In this document: positions 25,891 to 34,057 of the stretch, one piece after another
Layout of the letters: each line of letters begins with the position of its first letter
Numbering within the stretch: position 1 is the stretch's first letter
Source: Balneola sp.
GTDB taxonomy: Bacteria > Bacteroidota > Rhodothermia > Balneolales > Balneolaceae
Length of the DNA: 64,000 bases
Assembly: GCA_002694685.1 (NCBI GenBank)
Contig: NZMW01000016.1
Location: 111,883 to 175,882, forward strand
Direction of reading: 5' to 3'
Position numbers and translations under genes: made by a program
Notes under the pieces: model-generated
Database searches by the model: none
The model's input: only the letters and a program-made list of their open reading frames with translations
What the model was told of the DNA's origin: nothing

Positions 25891-28800
25891 TCAAAATTCA
25901 GTGTTCGATGTTGAGTGTTCAATATTCGAAGCTTTTCCCCTTTCTGTCCATTTAAAAACCAGTGGAATCAGATACAAAGTCAGGAACGTACTTGTCACCA
26001 TACCGCCCATTAACGCAATGGCCAGCGACTGCCGGAATGCATATCCATCCCCAAAAGGAATTAGCATCGGAATCAGAGCCAAAATGGTGGTCATACTCGT
26101 CATGACTACCGGACGAAACCGATTGATACCGGCCTGCTTTATGGCCTCATCCAGATTGCCTGTTTCACTGTAATAGCGACGCATAAAATCTACTTTCAGG
26201 ATAGAGTCATTTACTGCAATACCCGTCAATATCAGGATTCCCATAAATGACAATGCATTCAGGCTGACGCCTCCTATCCATAACGCAAAAACAGACCCAA
26301 TCCATGCAAAAGGAATTGCCAAAATAATGATGAACGGATATTTCAGGTTTTCATACTGAATGGCGAGAATCAGATAAATCAGCAACACACTTATACCCAA
26401 TAAAAAACCAAGCTCTTTCAATAGGTTGATGACATCCAGAGCAGAACCGCCAACCCGGATTTCATTTCCGGTACGCTGCATAAATTCATTGGTCAGTGCA
26501 TGGATTTCGTCACCACTCCACCACCAGTCCATAAAGGTCAGATTGGTGTTGTATGTCAGAATAGGCGACTGTCGGGCACGTTCAATTTGCTCCGGCTCGT
26601 CCACCCGAATGATTTCAGCTACTGTGGGTAAAGGAATAATTTTATCTCTCAGATCCAGGGTGATATCTCTTGGGTCCAGACTTGCTTCTTTTTCACCAAT
26701 TAAGCGAATTGAGATTTGTTCATCCTGTCGGTTCCAGTCAGTGATAAAAGAACCACGGGTCAGAGATTCCAGATAGCGAATCAACTCTTCTTCGGTCAAC
26801 TCATAAGCCAGGAGCTGTTCCGGTTTGAATTGCACCTGATAGGCCTCAATTCGCTGCGGGTATTTCAAGGACAAATCAACTTCCCCGAACCGATTGTTCA
26901 TAAACTCATTGAAGGCATTTGCTACCCGCACACTATAATTTCGATCGGTTCCCACCACGCTAAACTGAACAGGTGCATCCTGACCGACTCCTACCGCACC
27001 AAATCCCTGATCGTCCATTTTCTGAAAGCTCCAGGACTGATAAGCATTCATCACACTCTGCATTACCCGGTCTACCTGGCGGGCTTCATCAAATCCGTTT
27101 ACAGGAATAGAAATAGTGAACTTATTTAATCCCTCATTGGTGATGGACGCCAAATTGGTGTTATCGGTGTAGCCGCCCAGTGATAAAATATTGGTCTGTT
27201 CCGATCGCTCTTTTAAAATTTCTGAAATATCAACGGCGGCGGCTTTGGCTGAGCGAAGTGCAGTATTCCCGGGCATAGAAACAAGGTACTCAACAGAAGA
27301 AGGCTCATCCGGAGGAAGTACCGCTTTAGGTGTAGTCATAAAAGCATAAGCTGCTACTGAAAGCAATACTAACGCAACGATAATGATAGGCAGTGGCTTT
27401 TGAATGACCTTACCCAAGTTTTGCTCATAAGCATCAATTACTTTATCGAGTCCGCCGGAAATATTTTTCAAGATTCCACTTTTGGATGCAGACTCTTTTC
27501 TGCTGAGCTGAACCACAAACACCGGCAGAATAAATAAGGCAACCAACAGCGAGGCCACCAAACTAAAGGATAGCGTTGCAGCAAGGTCGCGGAAGAAAGC
27601 CCCTTCAAATCCACCCAGGAAAATAAGCGGGAGAAATACGGAGATAGTCGTAAAGGTTGAAGCTGTTACGGCAAGACTGATTTCTTTGGTTCCTTCCCGG
27701 GCCGCCTCTAAGCGTCCCAATCCTTTTTTGCGATAGCGACTTATATTCTCAAGCACCACAATGGCATTATCCAGCAGAAGTCCGATTCCCAACGTCAACC
27801 CACTCAGGGAAATAATGTTCAGCTGAATATCAAAGAGGAACATCACTACAAAGGTGAGGAAGATACTGACCGGAATAGAAATCCCAATGGTAAAGGGGCT
27901 CCGGGCATCATCCAGAAAAAAGAATAAAACCAGGAAGGCTAAAACCCCGCCAATCAGTAACGTCTGTAATAAGTTGGATATAGAATTCTCGATGTAGCTG
28001 GCATCTTCCTGAATCACCTCGATCTGGATATCAGGATTTTGGCTTCGTATTTCGGCCAGTATTTCCTGCAGCGTCTGGAAGACTTCCACTGTATTGGAAC
28101 CATATTCTTTTTTCACCAACACATTCAGAACTTCTTCCCCATCCAGCAGGGCAAAAGAAGTCGGGTCAGCCTCACCCATTTCTACATCAGCAATTTCTTC
28201 CAGGAGTAAAACCCGTCCGCTTGCTAAAGATATAATCGGGGTATTTCTGAGATCATCCAGCGACTCAATCCGGCTTTCGATCTTTAACGCATAGCGATAC
28301 CAGCCATCCCGAAGTTCGCCGGGAGAAGAAAAGATGTTGGCATCCCTCACCTTCTGTTGAATTTGAGCCAGACTTAATCCATATCGATCAATGAGTCTTG
28401 GATTGAACCGAATCTGTACTTCGGGTTCTACTTCTCCTACCAGCAAAGCCTGGGCTATTCCTTCCTGCTGTTCCAGTCTTCGGGTAAATACCTGGTCGGC
28501 CCACCGTTTCAGTGATAGCCGGTTACTAAATTCCTGATTGGAAACACTGGATAGCTGAAGGGCTATGGTGGCAATGGGTTCATCAGAAGCGGAAGAATAA
28601 ATGAGCTGGGGCCGCTCGGCTTGTGATGGTAATAAATATCGGGCCTGATCTAATTTCTCCCTCACATTCAAAAAGGCGATATCCATATCGAAGCCCCACT
28701 CAAAAGTCAGAAAGGTCAGGCTTTGAGATTGACGGGATAAGGATTCGATTTCCTGAACGCCACGAACTCCACTTAGTACCCCTTCGAGCTGTTCGGTAAT

Positions 28801-28971
28801 TCGGAATTCTACTTCGGAAGCAGGGGCTCCGGCATAATCGGTTCGTACCAATAACGTTGGCCGGGCTATATCCGGCATCAGTTCAATAGAAAGGCGCTCC
28901 AGTGCAATGCTTCCAAAGATGAGAACAGCCAGCACAAGGATGACGGAAGCTATAGGTTTTTTAAGTAGCAA
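25891..28971 (-). CDS. RND-family efflux permease (locus 2, first permease)
   Basis: 1026 residues in the form used here, with the full RND architecture. The helix-4 motif is GIGLLLDNAIVVLENISRYR and the helix-10 motif ILTGIAVNDSILKVDFMRRY. The start is uncertain: the first usable start codon is TTG at 28971, but the codons before it (ATA ATC CGT CAT, after a stop) read IIRH. With LLLKKPIASVILVL this restores the usual RND opening, so translation may begin a few codons earlier at a rare codon. The tail SNIEHSTSNTEF is repeat-derived. It is first in a permease-adaptor-permease run with no channel gene. Confidence 0.9.
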   Translation of the reverse strand: MLLKKPIASVILVLAVLIFGSIALERLSIELMPDIARPTLLVRTDYAGAPASEVEFRITEQLEGVLSGVRGVQEIESLSRQSQSLTFLTFEWGFDMDIAFLNVREKLDQARYLLPSQAERPQLIYSSASDEPIATIALQLSSVSNQEFSNRLSLKRWADQVFTRRLEQQEGIAQALLVGEVEPEVQIRFNPRLIDRYGLSLAQIQQKVRDANIFSSPGELRDGWYRYALKIESRIESLDDLRNTPIISLASGRVLLLEEIADVEMGEADPTSFALLDGEEVLNVLVKKEYGSNTVEVFQTLQEILAEIRSQNPDIQIEVIQEDASYIENSISNLLQTLLIGGVLAFLVLFFFLDDARSPFTIGISIPVSIFLTFVVMFLFDIQLNIISLSGLTLGIGLLLDNAIVVLENISRYRKKGLGRLEAAREGTKEISLAVTASTFTTISVFLPLIFLGGFEGAFFRDLAATLSFSLVASLLVALFILPVFVVQLSRKESASKSGILKNISGGLDKVIDAYEQNLGKVIQKPLPIIIVALVLLSVAAYAFMTTPKAVLPPDEPSSVEYLVSMPGNTALRSAKAAAVDISEILKERSEQTNILSLGGYTDNTNLASITNEGLNKFTISIPVNGFDEARQVDRVMQSVMNAYQSWSFQKMDDQGFGAVGVGQDAPVQFSVVGTDRNYSVRVANAFNEFMNNRFGEVDLSLKYPQRIEAYQVQFKPEQLLAYELTEEELIRYLESLTRGSFITDWNRQDEQISIRLIGEKEASLDPRDITLDLRDKIIPLPTVAEIIRVDEPEQIERARQSPILTYNTNLTFMDWWWSGDEIHALTNEFMQRTGNEIRVGGSALDVINLLKELGFLLGISVLLIYLILAIQYENLKYPFIIILAIPFAWIGSVFALWIGGVSLNALSFMGILILTGIAVNDSILKVDFMRRYYSETGNLDEAIKQAGINRFRPVVMTSMTTILALIPMLIPFGDGYAFRQSLAIALMGGMVTSTFLTLYLIPLVFKWTERGKASNIEHSTSNTEF

Positions 28972-29155
28972 ATGACGGATTATTTAACACTTAGCAGAGA
29001 ATAATAAATTAAAAGCCCTTTTGGAAACTATTCTTTTAGTAGTTTCTGAATTCTGTTCAGTGAGTAGACGAGGAAGAGGGAGGGATAGTTTTATGGGTAT
29101 TGAGTTATTCTGGGGATCAGATAAGTTCTACGGTGTAGCGTTTTGACATTCAAGT

Positions 29156-29312
29156 CTGTCATCGCGAGGAGTATTGTTGTTTGAGGTAGAGCTACAATGC
29201 CTTTCGACGTGGCGATCTCCTTAAACTATTTAGGGTCCCTAATCGAGGAGATTGCCGCGTCGATGAACCTCACAATCCTATGTTCTGCATCATAGTCTCC
29301 TCGCAATGACAG
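29156..29312. repeat. REP-like nested inverted repeat (157 bp)
   Basis: The ends are near-perfect inverted copies: CTGTCATCGCGAGGAG at 29156 and CTCCTCGCAATGACAG ending at 29312. Inside, CGACGTGGCGATCTCC pairs with GGAGATTGCCGCGTCG. This double hairpin fills most of the 353-bp gap between the RND and hipA genes. The rest of the gap (28972-29155) shows no gene. Elements of this TCATTGCGAGG type are dispersed in many bacterial genomes. Confidence 0.85.
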
Positions 29313-29324
29313 GCTTAAAAAAAA

Positions 29325-30629
29325 TCACAACATAACCAACGTCGAAGCAATCGTATCCCGGAGTTTTTCACTCACCCCGACTTCATCAGCATAGTCGGCC
29401 CAATTTCTGGTTACAGACTGAACTTCATCAATAATAGCTGGCCCTTTCTTGATGTTCATCGACTTCGCCACTGCCATTAAGTCTTCGCGGTTTATGCCTT
29501 CTCGTTTTCCATTCACACTTAGTGAATGCTGGCTCACCCACTGGCTTCCGGGTCGGTAGGCGTGACAGAGATCATAAGCCGGAGCCAACTCCCATATTTC
29601 TCCTTGTTTTAGACGGAAGGAAAAATTCTTGGTGTGGTCATCGCAGTTTTTAGCCAGCACATTAAAGACCATTCGCCGGAACATCTGCTCGGCCTCGGGA
29701 TAAGTCAGCCGCAATTCCCGCATAGTTTGAAACAGTTGCTCATAACTGTAGCTGAGTACATCATTATAATTCACATGCTTGATTGCGCACCAGGTTTGGA
29801 TGTGATGTTTGATTTGGGAACCTTCACGGTCAAATCGTTTGGTCAAAAAGTGAGCACGGTCATTTTCTTCCAGCAGTTTGGAAGGCATCATGTCAATTCC
29901 ACAATCCAAAGCCATGTTGTAATAAGCCATTTCTACCCGGCCCCAACCTTGGGTATCGCCCAGCTGCTCTTCGCTTACGCCGTCTAATTTTATGAGCCAG
30001 TGATCAAATCCTTTGGGCGCTTTGGCCTGACCAGATTTCACCTCTCCGGTTTCTTCGTTGTAGGCAATCACGGCTTTGGGACGAGCTCCGCCAGCTGATG
30101 TCCCTATCCTCAGAATCTGCTGTATCGCCTGCGCTTCTTCTTCGTTGATGTTTGTTTCAAAACCTTCCCGCTTTTGTAACATAGATCTGGCGATATCCAC
30201 CAAGCTATCGACCTCAACCTGAAATGCTCTTTTCTGATCTGAAAATTGAGCAGGTTCAAATTCCAGCGCTCCCATTCCCCGCGTTCCGATAAAGCATAAC
30301 TTCTCAACGGGATTCATACTATTCTGAGGACGACCCTGCTGAGCCAGCCATACATTAATCAGCTGATTTCCATATTTATCCGGAAGGGAGTCCGCTAGCA
30401 ACCCGGGCATTCCTTTAAAAGCATCCAGCTCCTCCTGATCTTTTTTGCGGAGTGATGGAAATGAAAAGATGTTCTTATTACTACTTGCAGGCATCGTCAA
30501 TGGAGCAAGTTCTACGCCTTTTCTTTTAAAAGCGGGATCATATTCAAAACTGGCCAGCTCACGAGATTCATCCCAGGCTACTGCTCCAACCGTTTCTCCC
30601 CATATTTTAACAAAAGCTGTTTTAATCAT
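29325..30629 (-). CDS. hipA: HipA-family serine/threonine kinase toxin
   Basis: 434 residues, the size of E. coli HipA, which phosphorylates glutamyl-tRNA synthetase. The N-terminal HipA domain carries FIGTRGMGALEFEP (113-126). The kinase core has SAGGARPKAVIAY (178-190), the catalytic loop NCDDHTKNFSF (328-338) and a DFG-like LAPAYDL (348-354). All motifs needed for activity are present, so it should be a functional kinase. It overlaps hipB by one base (TAATG), showing translational coupling. The target in this organism is unknown. Confidence 0.93.
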   Translation of the reverse strand: MIKTAFVKIWGETVGAVAWDESRELASFEYDPAFKRKGVELAPLTMPASSNKNIFSFPSLRKKDQEELDAFKGMPGLLADSLPDKYGNQLINVWLAQQGRPQNSMNPVEKLCFIGTRGMGALEFEPAQFSDQKRAFQVEVDSLVDIARSMLQKREGFETNINEEEAQAIQQILRIGTSAGGARPKAVIAYNEETGEVKSGQAKAPKGFDHWLIKLDGVSEEQLGDTQGWGRVEMAYYNMALDCGIDMMPSKLLEENDRAHFLTKRFDREGSQIKHHIQTWCAIKHVNYNDVLSYSYEQLFQTMRELRLTYPEAEQMFRRMVFNVLAKNCDDHTKNFSFRLKQGEIWELAPAYDLCHAYRPGSQWVSQHSLSVNGKREGINREDLMAVAKSMNIKKGPAIIDEVQSVTRNWADYADEVGVSEKLRDTIASTLVML

Positions 30630-30979
30630 TACCAGTCACTCTCTTGGTTGTCTTGGGATTGACTTCCACTTGCCCGCTTTCTCTTCTTTTTGTCTTTTTT
30701 AGCCAGTTCAATGGGACTGATGGTTTTTTCTTCCACCTCAAAGGTTTCCAAATGGTGAAGCAGATCCAAGACTCTCAACACCTGAATTAATGAAACAAGG
30801 GTAACGCCTTCACCCCGCTCCAATAAACTCAGCGTGGACCGGCTTATTCCTGCCGCTGCAGCTACTTCTTTTTGGGATTTATTTTGCTCCAGGCGATGAC
30901 GCTTTACAAACTCCCCAACATGCTTCAGCAATGCTTTATCACTCATTGCATGCCACTTTGTGTATGATATATCATTCAT
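30629..30979 (-). CDS. hipB: HipB-like XRE-family antitoxin
   Basis: 116 residues with a helix-turn-helix near 33-60 (NKSQKEVAAAAGISRSTLSL, then LERGEG). The C-terminal tail is highly basic and charged (KKDKKKRKRASGSQSQ), probably disordered and DNA- or toxin-contacting. It is expected to repress its own promoter and neutralise HipA. The start may be the ATG at 30979 or the in-frame ATG at 30946 (MSDKALLKHVG). The latter would put a perfect palindrome outside the coding region. Neither has a clear ribosome-binding site. Confidence 0.88.
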   Translation of the reverse strand: MNDISYTKWHAMSDKALLKHVGEFVKRHRLEQNKSQKEVAAAAGISRSTLSLLERGEGVTLVSLIQVLRVLDLLHHLETFEVEEKTISPIELAKKDKKKRKRASGSQSQDNQESDW

Positions 30980-31105
30980 AATAATCTTATTTATGTAATA
31001 ACAAATGAATTTTCATACATAATATACACAATCACTCAAATATATGCTGAATGAAATATCACTCATTAAAAGCTATTTTAATGCTTATTGAATGATTATT
31101 CATTC
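30964..31105 (-). promoter_or_regulatory. Four ATGA-N-TCAT inverted repeats in the hipBA control region
   Basis: Four short inverted repeats share ATGA/TCAT arms: ATGATATATCAT (30964-30975), ATGAATTTTCAT (31005-31016), AATGA-N8-TCATT (31050-31067) and GAATGATTATTCATTC (31090-31105). Their centres are about 41, 48 and 39 bases apart, close to four helical turns. Multiple operator copies bound cooperatively by HipB are known for E. coli hipBA, so this array is a plausible autoregulatory region. Confidence 0.6.
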
Positions 31106-31253
31106 ATAATATATATGTACTCCCTATAAATGACAGGTAATCCGGAGACAACACTTTGTTATGATTCGCTACCCACAAATGCATATTGAAAGATCAGCAA
31201 TTATTGGGTTAACGTTCATTACACAGCCACGTAATTATTCCAGGCCAATACTC

Positions 31254-31384
31254 CGACCTCTCTAAATCTCTCCTTCTCAAGGAGAGACTTTAACGAGCCT
31301 ATTAATAGTATTTGTTTCGAGTTAAAGTATAGAAATGTTATCAACGCGTCTTTCTCCTTGAGAAGGAGAAAACAAAAGAGGTCG
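31254..31384. repeat. Nested inverted repeat in the hipB upstream gap
   Basis: Outer arms CGACCTCT (31254) and AGAGGTCG (ends 31384) enclose two self-complementary cores, CTCCTTCTCAAGGAGAG (from 31269) and TCTCCTTGAGAAGGAGA (from about 31352). The whole can fold into a branched structure. It lies in a 670-bp gene-free region (30980-31649). Apart from this element, the hip operator array and the repeat relic at 31514, I see no gene there. Confidence 0.8.
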
Positions 31385-31513
31385 AATGTTTGTTGCACTT
31401 CCCCAGGACCTCTTAAGTCTTAAAGCGAAGTCCATCACAAGACTGGGCTCAGCTCCTTATAGAGCGCTGACTTAATAGCCTTAGACAATTGCTGTATGGA
31501 TTTTAAACGATAT

Positions 31514-31600
31514 CTAAAATCCCGAAAATCCCTTAACCAAAGTAATCATGGTTCAAAAGCTGCATGCTGAATCTTGATTTGCAAGATGTTAGGATGTGCT
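31514..31600. repeat. Diverged relative of the AATCATGGTTC repeat
   Basis: In inverted orientation this stretch shares ATCATGGTTCAAAA, then a CTTGATTT...GATG...AGGAT pattern, with the repeats at 19994 and 21362. It again lies just 3' of a six-bladed propeller gene. Identity is low outside the core, so relationship is likely but not certain. Confidence 0.5.
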
Positions 31601-31649
31601 TGATTGTAGTCAAACCTTAAATCACTCTACCCCAAAATAAGGTGCATAA

Positions 31650-32846
31650 TTACTTCTTCACCATCTGGAAATCATACCCAGTCAGCACCCGCATCCCACC
31701 TTCCCGGTCGAAAAACTCTGTATAAATTTTCCCATTCCGAATAGATATGGGTTCTTTTTCTCTTGGCCAGTCTAAAGTAGCAAGCAATTCACCCTCATCG
31801 CTAATGACATGCCATTTATAGATAGAGTGATCGTCAACTATTGTTGAGACCCACATTCTATTTTCATCATCAACTAAGATTTGATCAAGTGCCGGCCAGG
31901 TTTCAGGATAATCCACGTCATCGAATACCGGATGCATATTGGGATGGTATTGATCCAACACCTCTTGTTCTTCCAGTGGATCTTTCTTGAACGGCATATA
32001 GAAAGCTCTTTCTATTTCACCTTCTATATCGTACTTCTTAATTAAAAACTCTTCGGTATTGATATGATAGACTTTTGACAGCCTGGAAACAGCAATCTCT
32101 CCTTTTTGCGAGAAGGGTAAACTAATTCCGGCGTTATGCCCCATTTTTGTACGACCGCTATGAGTAGCTATATTTTGTGTTTCAACTACTTTATCAGAGA
32201 TAATTTGACTGTTTTCATTCATTAAATAATAAGCGGAATACCTTAGATTTTCCTTTTTCTCCGTCATAACGGAGACTAAATAACCCTCATCCCCAATTTT
32301 GGTCAAGGTTCTCGGAAACAGGTACTTGGCATATTCAATATTCCAAGACTCATACTCCAACTGAAAAGATTTAATCAATTCCCTGCTTTCAGTATCAAAA
32401 AAACTGACCCGCATTAAGTCAGCATCATAAACCATTAGCTGATCATCAACAACCTGCATACTTGCTACGCGAACAAACTCTCCGGGACCTCTTCCATTTC
32501 TCCCTATGCTTCCTAGCAATTCACCATCAGAACTATACTTTTTGATTACAACATCATTCTGATCATAGCGAAACACATTTCCATCTCTATCCACGAAATT
32601 TTTAGGACCAAAAGCTCTTACAGGTGCAGGCGGAACCGAAGGTATGTACATCTCCCCATAATCCTGACTGTCCGCAATACTTATTGTGTATTCAGGCTCA
32701 TTGTCAATGACGGTCAGGTTTTCCAACTGTCGTATTTCTGTAGGAATTGAAGAGAGATCAGGCTTTGGTTCTTTTTCAGAAGTGCAGCTTATACTGAATA
32801 ACATTGAAGCAAGAATAAGAAACCTTAGTTTTATGCTATTACTCAT
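31650..32846 (-). CDS. Six-bladed beta-propeller lipoprotein
   Basis: 398 residues from the ATG at 32846, whose reading frame starts the signal peptide MSNSIKLRFLILASMLFSIS ending at a lipobox cysteine. A GTG nine bases upstream is the alternative. The body is a six-bladed propeller with the signature SIGRNGRGPGEFVRVASMQV and the blade DGNVFRYDQNDVVIKKYSSD. It overlaps the preceding propeller gene by eight bases (ATGAGTAA), so both are translated from one mRNA. Location is probably the outer membrane; function and ligand are unknown. Confidence 0.85.
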   Translation of the reverse strand: MSNSIKLRFLILASMLFSISCTSEKEPKPDLSSIPTEIRQLENLTVIDNEPEYTISIADSQDYGEMYIPSVPPAPVRAFGPKNFVDRDGNVFRYDQNDVVIKKYSSDGELLGSIGRNGRGPGEFVRVASMQVVDDQLMVYDADLMRVSFFDTESRELIKSFQLEYESWNIEYAKYLFPRTLTKIGDEGYLVSVMTEKKENLRYSAYYLMNENSQIISDKVVETQNIATHSGRTKMGHNAGISLPFSQKGEIAVSRLSKVYHINTEEFLIKKYDIEGEIERAFYMPFKKDPLEEQEVLDQYHPNMHPVFDDVDYPETWPALDQILVDDENRMWVSTIVDDHSIYKWHVISDEGELLATLDWPREKEPISIRNGKIYTEFFDREGGMRVLTGYDFQMVKK

Positions 32847-33969
32847 TGGAAGCACCTTCTTTAATCATCAACTCATATCCTTCTATCGTAATTTCTTCCA
32901 CGAAATTTCTTCCATAGAATAAGTCTCTTGAATCTTTAGCTCTTGGATATGGAAGGCCAACGTACTCATCATCCATGTAATCCGGATCCGTTTTCAAAAC
33001 GGAATACCCAAGATAGTCTAAATTCTCAGTGAATAACTCTACACCATATTGCCTTGCTTTGCCCACATCCCTCCTAACAAAATGAACAAAGCGCCCGTCA
33101 TTTAGTTGTGAAATAAACTGAGATTGTCCATGAATCTTAAATGCCATTGCTTCACTCGACCCTGCTGCAAAGAACAACATATCTGCATTTTCTCTGTTGG
33201 GTAGGCGTTCATAAGCCTCCTCGATTTCAACTCCGTTGATTACTCGGGTTTGTTCCCATTTATTATTCATGGAGTTGTAAGTGTATTCAAAAAACTGGCC
33301 CGAATAAGTTGCAGGAGCTACAAGAAAGCGGTTCTCATCTATGAAATGAATATTCGCATAGGTACTGCTTATCTGATAGGAAATTTCTTCATTGAAATCA
33401 GGATATATTTCTGACGCATGTAGCTGAGGCTCCCCAACCATTTCAAAATTTTGGTCATAAATACGCAAACCGTAAAAATCATCAAGATTACTCGAAAAGT
33501 TCATGTGAAATAACAGAAACTGATTTCCTACTCTATAAATCTTCGTGTCTCCTGAAATACCCTGAACGGTATATGAGTTTTTAAATTTACCATTCACTGA
33601 AAATTTACTTACAGTTTTAGCTGATCGATCGTACCCCAGAATAATACTATCCGCAAAAATGGTATATGGATCATCAAACTCTCCGGGTCCACGTCCTTCG
33701 GTTCCTATGGTTCGAATAAAATTTCCTTCGGGATCAAATTGCTGAATGAATTTACGCTTCTGATCCAAAACATAAACCCGGTCCTGATCATCAACGGTTA
33801 ATTCTGTAGGGCGTACAATCCATGAATCCTCCACATCCTCCTCCGACTTCAGCACTACCGCTTTCTCTAGAGATGCTGTGAACTCAAACTCTTCGGGTTG
33901 CTGATTATTTGATGGTGTACAACTGACAACGGCAGCAATAATGATGAGACAAGAAAATCGGTAAATCAT
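32839..33969 (-). CDS. Six-bladed beta-propeller lipoprotein
   Basis: 376 residues. The signal peptide MIYRFSCLIIIAAVVSC ends at a lipobox cysteine. Blades such as DQDRVYVLDQKRKFIQQFDP and the diagnostic TIGTEGRGPGEFDDPYTI identify the family. It is the first gene of a two-gene unit with the overlapping propeller gene; the pair are clear paralogues and also related to the gene at 20181-21338. No membrane helix beyond the signal is seen. Confidence 0.85.
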   Translation of the reverse strand: MIYRFSCLIIIAAVVSCTPSNNQQPEEFEFTASLEKAVVLKSEEDVEDSWIVRPTELTVDDQDRVYVLDQKRKFIQQFDPEGNFIRTIGTEGRGPGEFDDPYTIFADSIILGYDRSAKTVSKFSVNGKFKNSYTVQGISGDTKIYRVGNQFLLFHMNFSSNLDDFYGLRIYDQNFEMVGEPQLHASEIYPDFNEEISYQISSTYANIHFIDENRFLVAPATYSGQFFEYTYNSMNNKWEQTRVINGVEIEEAYERLPNRENADMLFFAAGSSEAMAFKIHGQSQFISQLNDGRFVHFVRRDVGKARQYGVELFTENLDYLGYSVLKTDPDYMDDEYVGLPYPRAKDSRDLFYGRNFVEEITIEGYELMIKEGASNE

Positions 33970-34057
33970 AGAATTTAAATGAGTTGACGGTGCACCATCA
34001 GTATAATTCTACAACTTTAGATTTACAACATATATAATTTCAACAACTTGAAGATAG

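Noticed and set aside
29325..30979. hipBA as part of a defence island or prophage
   Set aside because: No restriction, CRISPR, phage or integrase genes are adjacent; it stands alone among repeats.
31385..31513. Possible small gene or ncRNA between the nested repeat and the AATCATGGTTC relic
   Set aside because: No frame of useful length has a start with support, and no stable stem with a terminator is visible.
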